A model generated the notes under the pieces. It was not told the origin of the DNA and did not search any database. It saw nothing but the letters and a program-made list of their open reading frames with translations. From Uranotaenia lowii (Eukaryota > Arthropoda > Insecta > Diptera > Culicidae): 64,000 bases of DNA. Shown one piece after another: positions 56,111 through 64,000 of this stretch. The position numbers and the translations under genes are program-made. Positions within the stretch are counted from its first letter, which is position 1. Each line of letters starts with the position of its first letter. The stretch covers positions 114,018,683 to 114,082,682 of the forward strand of contig NC_073693.1 of NCBI RefSeq assembly GCF_029784155.1, written 5' to 3'.

Positions 56111-59100
56111 ATTTTTTAACCCATTGAACTTATAGAAAATTTAATATTTTTAAACCCAATCAGCATATTTTTTTAGAACAGATTAAAATCTATGGAAAGA
56201 GCCCCAGCAAACATTTTTGTAGCTTTATTCTTAGGCTGTTTTAATATGCGTTAATAATGTATAAAACATTACAAAATGATCGTTTGAAAGATGAAAAAAA
56301 AAACAGCATTCACCTACCAAATTGGAGTCGATATACATACATAAATTTAATTTCTTTCAAAAGTAAAGAAAACTACACCAATTGGGCGTTATCCAAAACC
56401 TTATTCGTACCTATTGGAAGAATGCAAAAGAGCGCTAGATTTTGCTCTCATAGCTTTCAAACCGTTGCCAGCGACAATATTTTCCAGTTCTCTCATTCGT
56501 CAATACTACTCAACTCCCATCATAAGCTTTTTGTATTGGAACTCTAATCTTGACATTCAAAAACCCTACCTCGTCCTAAGAAGGGGTTTTTATTAAGAAG
56601 TGTTACTATAAAAGTTCTTTATTTGAAACTAACCATTTTAACTTCAAAATTCATTCATCGATTGCTAATTTAACACATCAACAAGTTAGAAGCCATGCGA
56701 AAGGTGTTTACAACTTGAATTAGCAAAATACAAAAATAAAACTTGCATCTTTTACTGTACTACTAAAACAGCTTTGATTATAAAAAATCATTGAAAATTA
56801 AAAATCTTATGGTGACATCAAAAATTCTTCAAGTTAATCAATTGCAGTCTCAATCTTAGTTTTTGTTTCTTGTTTTTCTACTTAAATGCTCAACTCCACA
56901 TTCCAAGGTGTTTTGATAAACTACACAAGGCCACATTTTTCCGATGTGCAAATAATTGTAAAGCTGCTTTTTACTCTGGGTGCCCTGAATCCAAATAAAC
57001 AATGATTTTTTTCTAATTTTTTTCCTCTAGACCGTGAGTTATTTTATCTTCTGCAAAATAGTAATAGAAGTTTTCTTTCTATTTAATTTGCCCATCCTGT
57101 AAAATACGAGATCATTTTTCAAAGCCACAATTGTATCTTTTTGCAATCTTCAACAAATTTGATATCATTCTAAATTTTGAAATCTGGAGAGTCTTATTTT
57201 TTTAGATCATTCGTTATCATCATCTTCACCATCAGAATATTTTTCCTAAATTCAATGAAGAATAATATTCAATTTTTTTTCATAATGGATGTATTTTTAA
57301 ACTTATAAACCCCATATCAACAAAACTGGAAGTATCTAAAGATTCGATTTCAGGAAGCCAAAACCTACTTAATCAGTCATAAAAAATAGGCATACAAATT
57401 ATATTCCCTTAATTTATCATTTAAATTCGATTAATATTTTTTTAAAGGTAAAGAAGTTTTTATAGAAAAACTTCTTTCTTAAATGATAAAACAATTTTTT
57501 TTCATCTTAATATTTTGTTTTGATTTTGAAATAAATTTACCGAAATTTATTGTCAAACTATTTATATTCTTTAAATATTTTTGAAAAATTTGTCTTTGTT
57601 TTTCAATACGGAATTTTTGTTTTCTGGAAACATAATCTTCTTCCAGACTATAAATTTAAATATTTAATAAGAAAAATATAGTTTTTACATTTTGTCGTTT
57701 CCAGGACCTAATTTTTTATCTGATTGTGAAAAAAATAGTCGCAACCTGTGCGTTATAATTTTCATTTATTGAATTTCTAACCATCATTCAATTTTTTTAA
57801 TTGGAGATATTTCAGCGGATTTTTTTAAAATTTATCCTTCATTTGCAAATGGGGGAAAAAATGTTAAGTGTCTGGTAAACTGATGAACCAATATGAAAAC
57901 TCAAATCTGACTTTGAAAAAATTTAGTTTCTTTCAATGTATCAAGGATTCATATCTTGCATAGATATTCTTGTTTCAGAGATACAATGCTTTAATTTTTT
58001 TTTAAATTTCAACAATAACAGTTATTCATCCATCATTCAAGATAATCTTTGAGTATTTCATATGGAAATTTTCAACTCATTTGACAACTTTGTTGAAAAC
58101 TGCGAATCTATTTGAATCATGCTTTTAGAAATATATAAGATTCAGTTAAGTTTAAATCTTCTTTGAAATTTTGTCAAAATTACTAATTTTGGGAGATTTG
58201 GGAAAAATCTACAAAAAAAAACTTCTTGAACTTTTATTACGGAAGTCAAAATAACTTACAGTCTTCGGGAAAGTTGATAATCGAGTTAAACATTTATATT
58301 TTCATGATATTTCTTTATGGCTCTCTAAAGCCTAAAGGTATGAGCCGTTTCAAATGATGAATTCAAAAAAAATCTACTATTTTACAGTTTAATTAAAAAA
58401 GTTAACAAAATTTATTTGATGAATTTTATCAATTTTTAAAAGATATATGGAAAGTACGAGCTGATAGAAAAAAGAATCAGCGGTCCAAAATATGTAAAAA
58501 AAATAAGCTGTTCAATTTTGTGCACATCGGAAAATGTAAATTTGGTAGCTTTGTGCTATTAAAATTTTGTTAAACAATTTTAATCATGATTAATTTTTGA
58601 CCTGATCTGATGTCGATTTTGATTTATCTTCTTTTAAATTTGGTGTTTTCTTTTAAATGTTTATTATTTTATTTTAAATTTGTACAGATTTTTATGATCG
58701 ATGCTTTATATTGTGATTTGATTCGAAATTTTAAATCATACTCGTTTGCTTTTGTTTCAGAAATGTGGACTTCAAATTTGTAGACTAGACTGGTTTAAAC
58801 TAATTATAAAGCAAATTTTAAGTTCAGAATAAGGAACCTAATTTTTAATCCCATTAAATAAATTTATTATTTTACGAGTTTGTGTGATGGCCAGGATAGA
58901 GAAAATGGTTATATAAATCAATATTCTTATTTTTCGGGAATTTTAGTATTGTTATTATAATAAGCTTAACTTTAATTTGAAATTAATTTTTTAATTATTT
59001 CTGATTTTAACTTACCGGTCGAGTTACTGACGATGGTAAGCAATAAATATAAGCTTTTTATATTATAAAAAGTTCAAAATCCTACCAATCCATTGGGAGA

Positions 59101-60250
59101 ATGGAAAAAAAAATCAAAGGATTCAGTTCGGTTTTGCTGAACGAAAATTTGTAGAAAAATGATTTTTTTGCCACGATAGCCTATTTCATCATTAAAACAA
59201 TCAGGATTCAGTTCTTACCGAACCTTAAGAATAGTTTGAATTTGGAAAACCGAACAAACTACAGATTATTCCGTACAAATCAAATTTTCTTGAGCAAAAC
59301 GTGTTTTTAATTTTCCCTTTAAAGTGGCTCTTAGTTCACTTTGTCGTGACGTCTTTTCGCCATTTTCACTGCCTGCAACTGTGACAGTGAATACTTCCAA
59401 TAAAATCTAAAAACATTGGAAAAATGTCCTGATTTTCATAAATTAGGTAGTTTAACATTTTTTAACAATTTTTTTTTTAATTTGGCGTTCAGTTCGGTCT
59501 GGTCGAGTCCGGATCTACAGTCTTTATTCCGAAGTATGTTTTTTCGGATTTTTTTTTGACTTAGAACAACGGAAAACTAAAGAGTTTTAGTTGGATATTG
59601 TTTGAAAAACATATTTGAGTTACGTTACGAGGTTTCTAAAACTATAAACATTGTAAAAATCTGTTGAGACATAAGAGAGGAATAGCGATTTTAAGCAAGG
59701 AGTATCAAATTGACACTCAAGGTCTGATTAGAGAGTTCTGTTTCCTGGGCTTTCAGGGTGCGTCCTTAAAAAAGTAAGGATGCAAAATTTAAGATTTCAA
59801 GAATTTATTGACAATCCTCGATTTTTTTTTATTTTGATGCACCCAAATAAAGTAACAAGCCCCTGAAACAATAGTGTCACATTGACACTCAAGAGCCGAT
59901 TAGTGTTAAAGCATGTGCAAACCATTCAATTTCGTGTACAATTTTCTAGATGAAGTTATTATTTTCCAGAATTTAACAAATAGTTTGGAAAAAATACAAA
60001 AAAGCCTGCTCTACTCTCATTCTTAGTGCCCATTCAAGCCCAACCTTTTCAAAATAATCATGGGAATAAGTTTATATACAGATCTATAGAAAAAATATCC
60101 TACACCCATTGAAAACTGGGCAGAAATCCTATTTGGCAAATCTCTGTTCTAATACGGCGCTGAAAAGCGTACTGTACCAAAGATTATATGATTGGAAAAG
60201 CACTACTGGCATAAAGACCCGAGCTCCCAAGCAAAATTATGCATTACCTC
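56111..60250. repeat. Long AT-rich repeat-derived region
   Basis: About 56515-56605 is the reverse complement of the hAT-like interior at 6565-6615 (AAACCCTACCTCGTC and flanking text). 57300-58900 matches 29200-30480 in places. No TIRs, target duplications or proteins were found. It is probably a pile of decayed non-autonomous elements. A pair ATTGACACTCAAG near 59711 and 59883 marks a small internal duplication. Confidence 0.45.
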
Positions 60251-60309
60251 TACAATCAAGCGATACAAGAAAAATATTTTATGGGATTTTCATACTATTT
60301 ATTTACCCC

Positions 60310-60410
60310 AGAAAAAAAATATAGTGAGAATCGAATTCACTGCACTATTCTCATCACCTCGGCTTGCCAGTCCGACTGCTTACCAGTGCACCACCTAAGT
60401 CGGTTAGCAA
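60310..60410 (-). mobile_element. Possible tRNA-derived SINE head
   Basis: The minus strand reads CTTAGGTGGTGCACTGGTAA (A-box-like) and GAATTCGATTCTCAC (B-box-like) about 60 bases later, followed by CTATATTTTTTTTCTGGGG. No acceptor stem forms, so this is not a tRNA gene. I see no clear target duplication. Confidence 0.5.
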
Positions 60411-61319
60411 AGGAATGTTTTTTTTTTGTCATAGTCTTCTTTCTGCCACTGCCGATTATTAAAATAACGCACTGCATTGGCCGTTTGGTCGGTGTTTTTT
60501 CGGTGGGAATGGGAAACGAGAAACTGTTTTCTATTGCCGGCCGGTTTACATTCACACGCACAGCTCATCTTGGCTGGTGGATTTTGGCCGTCGCATACAG
60601 GAGTATTTCACCCGAAAACCTGGCCAAAACTCGAAATTTAAATGTCCTTGGTTACTTTTATGTCAATGTTTATTTGATTTTTGAATAAATTTTGCACCAT
60701 GTACCGGTTAGTTTTTTGACATCTGATTTGCTTATCAGCAGTAGCAGCTGTCGAAACGTTAGTGATTTTATGAGATCTCTATGCCCGAGAAATTGGAGAA
60801 CGGTTGCCATGGAACGAGTGAATTTTAGGAATTTTGTTCGTCAAGTTATGTCGTGAGACGGAAAACTATGTAAATAGATAAAAAAAAAAATTGATGATTA
60901 TTAAGACAGTGTACAGTGCTTTGAAAATTATTTTATTTATTTTTTTGTTTTTATTGTTCATTTTTTACAGATGAGTGTTTTTGATTATGTTCTCAGCAAG
61001 TCCCGGTAAAATGTTTGATATAATTTGAAAATTGATAACTTCAAAAGTCATGTGCAAGCAAAAAAGTGCAAAAAAAAAAACGCAAACTCGCGTAATTTGG
61101 ATATTTTTGAGTTTTAAATTTAAAAAAAATATTAATAGTTTATTTCCACAAAAAAGTCTCCTAGAGCTTCGTTTATTTTAATTGAAAGGTCAGTGAAATT
61201 TATGTTCATTTTCGAATATTTTCAATTAATATTTCACTTTTAAAAACAAATTTTTAAAAAAATCGAGGTTTTTTTTAATTTGATAGCTTTTGTAACCTGG
61301 ATTATCTTTCATGAATAAG
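60411..61319. other. Mostly unrecognised; includes repeat shared with 25860-26010
   Basis: Positions 60770-60920 match 25860-26010. The rest (60420-60760 and 60920-61319) shows no exon, TIR or RNA. The open frame at 60239-60688 has no family resemblance. Confidence 0.4.
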
Positions 61320-61779
61320 CTTGCCAGATTGCCCGGATTTATCCGGGTTTGCCCGGATATTTAATGCAAAATTTTGAGAAAGTCTGGTCCGGCCCGGTTG
61401 CCCGGATATCATGAAAAAAGTCCGGATATTGCTTGGATGTTTTCACAATTTTCACAACCACAATTTCGAAACCAAAAAAAAATCAAAGTTTATGAGTAAA
61501 TTTCAGCAAAATCGATTAACGGTATAGGATTTTTAACGGTTGCTTCAAATAATTTCGCTGATTTACTTATATAAATCTTTAAATATTTAAGTATTCCAAA
61601 AAGTTTTTTAAAGTTTGCAATTACATTAATAAAATATTAATTTCATTTATTTTGCATTTTTTTTTATTTCATATATAAAAACACCTAAATTTTGCCCATG
61701 CCCGGATTTTGCTAGGTTTTTTTGAAAAAAATGCTCGGAACTGCTAGGCTCGGATGGGAGTGGACAAAATTCTGGCAAC
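61320..61779. mobile_element. MITE with TTGCCAGA ends, about 460 bp
   Basis: It begins CTTGCCAGATTGCCCGGATT and ends ACAAAATTCTGGCAAC, giving an inverted TTGCCAGA. The interior repeats GCCCGGAT several times. I could not establish a target duplication, so the superfamily is open. A fragment is at 13446-13545. Confidence 0.65.
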
Positions 61780-61880
61780 CAATTTCTAGAAGAAGATCAT
61801 CAGAAATTATGAAGAAATTTCTTAAAAATTTGTGTATACTCGTGCAACGCTGTAGAAATACACAAAGAATTTTGCATTTA

Positions 61881-62590
61881 GGGGGGAGTAGGGTCTAACG
61901 GGTAAAAAACACCATTTTCACGAATTTTTTTAGAGTTATCGTTCGAACAAATGTATTCAAGTTTTTGCTATACAAAGCATTGTTAAAAGAACATTTAATA
62001 ATTTTTTCGTAGAAAAATATTGAAAAATGAGCCGGTGACGGAGCACTTTCGAGGATGCCTTTTAGAAAACAGGATTTGCGGTGGACACTGTATCTCAGCA
62101 CAGAATCATCTGAAGTCAAAAAATCAGAGCAAAATATTTTCAATAGATGTTTTTCTGAACCCCAACGATTTTATTAAACTTAAAAAAAATTTATGAAATT
62201 TTTGTGGCTGTTTCAAGTAAAAACTACGATTTTTCGCAAAAAAAATCCGCCATTTTTTATCTGTAAAATCTTCCCAAAGTAAAAAAAAGAAAATCGTTGG
62301 GGTTTGGTATTTTATATGTAAAAAATATGTTCCAAATTTGAAAAGAATCGGTAAAGTAGTTTTCAAATGACGATGTCCACTGACATTAAAAATGTGCTTT
62401 CGATAAAAACGCGTTTGAAGTTTCTGCTCTAAAAATGATGCGGTATTGTATAAGAAGAGATAAAGGCCTATAATTTCTACAGTTTTGCTTCGATTGACTT
62501 GAAAATTTGACACAACATTTTTGAAATGTTTTACAATAAGAAAATAAAAAAAAAATCGATTTTTTGAAAGTGTTAGACCCTACTCCCCCC
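61881..62590. mobile_element. MITE with 19-bp TIRs and TTA duplication (PIF/Harbinger-like)
   Basis: Both ends carry the perfect 19-bp inverted repeat GGGGGGAGTAGGGTCTAAC (61881-61899, 62572-62590). The flanks are TTA on each side, matching the 3-bp TWA duplication of PIF/Harbinger elements. Length is 710 bp with an AT-rich interior. The minus-strand frame of 129 residues inside it has no similarity I recognise. Confidence 0.82.
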
Positions 62591-64000
62591 TTAGAAATGA
62601 TATTTTGCTTACACGCTTTGGTTATCAAACTGAAAATTAAGCAGGTAGTTCAGTCATCAATGAAGGTCCTCAAATTCGAGTTTTTTCGGGTTTACTACAG
62701 TTTTGAATACTTTCACAAAAAATTTTAAGTATTTTCATGCAAATGTTTAAAAAATCAAAAAAAAGTTAGTTGCCTTGTAATTTAAAGAAATAAAGACTAT
62801 CAAAACTCCAACATTGATTCAAATCATCCTCTAAAAGCTCTGTTTTTTTTTTTCGACAAACCAGTTACAAGTTTGTTCACCCATCTGTTACTTGCACCCA
62901 CTTTCGGGATCTGTGCCGAGGACAATAAAAATCGGATAACGGAAAATCCATCGCAGAAGAAGATCTTTGGTGAAAGCAGGACTCTTTCATGTGCAAAAAC
63001 GGAAGGTTTTTTTCTTCAGTTTGCTCTCAATCCTTCGGCGATGTAACTCAGCAGCAGCAGCAGCATTGCACCCCAGAATGGCTGTACGTGATGCAATTCA
63101 AAAGTCGTAAAGAGTGATTCCAGGAAAAGCTTGCTTCTGCAACTGGATCAACCAACGACGACTCGTGTTCTCAGTTGTTTGGGGTGATACAATGTACCTT
63201 CTTCTTGGGTGGTATCTGTTTTTTTCTAATTTTTTTTCGAAAGCCGGAGGCTTTCATGACGGAAGTAGGTAAACGGTTTAACTATCTGTGTCACGTCACT
63301 TTTATGGCTTATAAATCGGTGTCTTTTATAGGATTTTCAATAGTAAGTTTAAGTAAATCCATGGAACTTTGAAAATCAATGGTACTTTTGTTGTCCATTT
63401 TTTTCTCAATGAGAAAACAAATTTCCCGGTGCAAGTGCAATAGTTTAGTCCGGAAGCTGAAAGACGTTGCGGAAAACATACCATCACCTTTGGTTCTTGC
63501 AGCTTTCAGCCGGTTGCCAAGATTCCGATCTCAATTGGCTTGTGCAAATGCTCACCTACATTCGAGATTTTACGGTTGGCCAGTCATCCGGCTGTTCACC
63601 AACTTCCTCGAAGAAGAATCTGTCCATCAGCTGTGGAGCAGGGTTTCTGTGTTTGTTCCTATCGTAAGGAGCTGGACTTCAGCTCCAGGATACAAAACGT
63701 GTGAATTTATGATCCAATAACTGGGGCTGCAGCAAAACGGAGACCGACTCTGAGATCCACCATACCTAAATGGTACCGTCGGGAATCTTCAATGCAGAAG
63801 GATAAGTTTCTGTTGTGTTGCTACCCTTTGGCCCTTCGGAAAAAGAGGAAGAGAGGGGTCAAGATGAAGGAACTTTCCCAAAGTGGGATGGGAACACAGT
63901 AACATGAAGTTTTTGAAATATGGATCGGCAGCATCAACTGGAAGGGTTCTCTGCTTGGGGCAACCAAGATATCCTTCCCTGGAAACAGACAGCATTGTTG
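62591..64000. other. Unique sequence at window end
   Basis: From 62880 the composition becomes more balanced, with a (CAG)5 run near 63050. It does not resemble the repeats above. Short frames on both strands show no known domain. It may be intergenic or regulatory DNA, or an exon of a neighbouring gene that I cannot recognise. Confidence 0.35.

Noticed and set aside
60310..60410. A functional tRNA gene on the minus strand
   Set aside because: Boxes are only approximate and no cloverleaf or acceptor stem can be formed.
60239..60688. 149-residue + strand frame
   Set aside because: It runs through the SINE-like segment, has no domain resemblance and no splice context.
62124..62513. 129-residue minus-strand frame in the Harbinger-like MITE
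   Set aside because: It is rich in Phe/Lys as expected of AT-rich DNA, shows no transposase motif and lies within a short non-autonomous element.

Overview
This is a stretch of animal (insect) nuclear genome, most likely mosquito or a close dipteran relative. It is AT-rich and dominated by transposon remains, with sparse spliced coding exons, GT-AG introns, an AATAAA signal, non-LTR retrotransposons of CR1-like, L2-like and R1 type, and a Tc1/mariner family whose transposase has DD37E spacing. As far as I recall, that family was first described from mosquitoes. No bacterial operons, CRISPR arrays, rRNA or intact tRNA genes were seen.

The only host gene I can support runs on the + strand. Three exons (27932-28071, 28146-28312, 43283-43477) join in consistent phases 1 and 0. 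They encode the second half of a fibronectin type III domain, a Ser/Pro-rich juxtamembrane stretch with two N-glycosylation sequons, one transmembrane helix and a short cytoplasmic tail. The layout and membrane segment look like the FNDC4/FNDC5 family. A possible last exon (43556-43594) and poly(A) signal (44028) would end the gene about 44.05 kb. Upstream exons were not found. The intron at 28313-43282 is about 15 kb and full of transposons.

Layout. 1-8.3 kb: two DD37E mariner relics, a 'CTAGCTGACCCGG' repeat unit holding a 2.56-kb hAT-like element, and a duplicated flank that preserves an empty mariner site. 8.3-11.7 kb: mostly unique, with a heptamer microsatellite. 11.7-19.4 kb: two more CTAGCTGACCCGG units and a TA-flanked element carrying a complete tRNA-derived SINE. 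19.4-27.9 kb: mostly unrecognised sequence, a third DD37E relic, a SINE-like segment and scattered copies of a TGGGTGCACGG motif. 28-43 kb: the host gene with an hAT-like MITE, inverted mariner-like copies, an antisense CR1-like LINE, a TIR element with internal tandem repeats, and an L2-like LINE fragment. 44-50.4 kb: decayed R1-clade LINE sequence, markedly more GC-rich. 50.4-64 kb: C/A-rich unique DNA, a 1.33-kb TA-flanked TIR element, another repeat unit, AT-rich repeats, a SINE-like segment and two MITEs.

All transposon reading frames seen are broken, so the recognisable elements are fossils or non-autonomous. I found no clearly new gene system. The most informative material is the FNDC4/5-like gene and several dated insertion events: empty sites, exact target-site duplications, shared TIRs, and a microsatellite grown inside a transposon.
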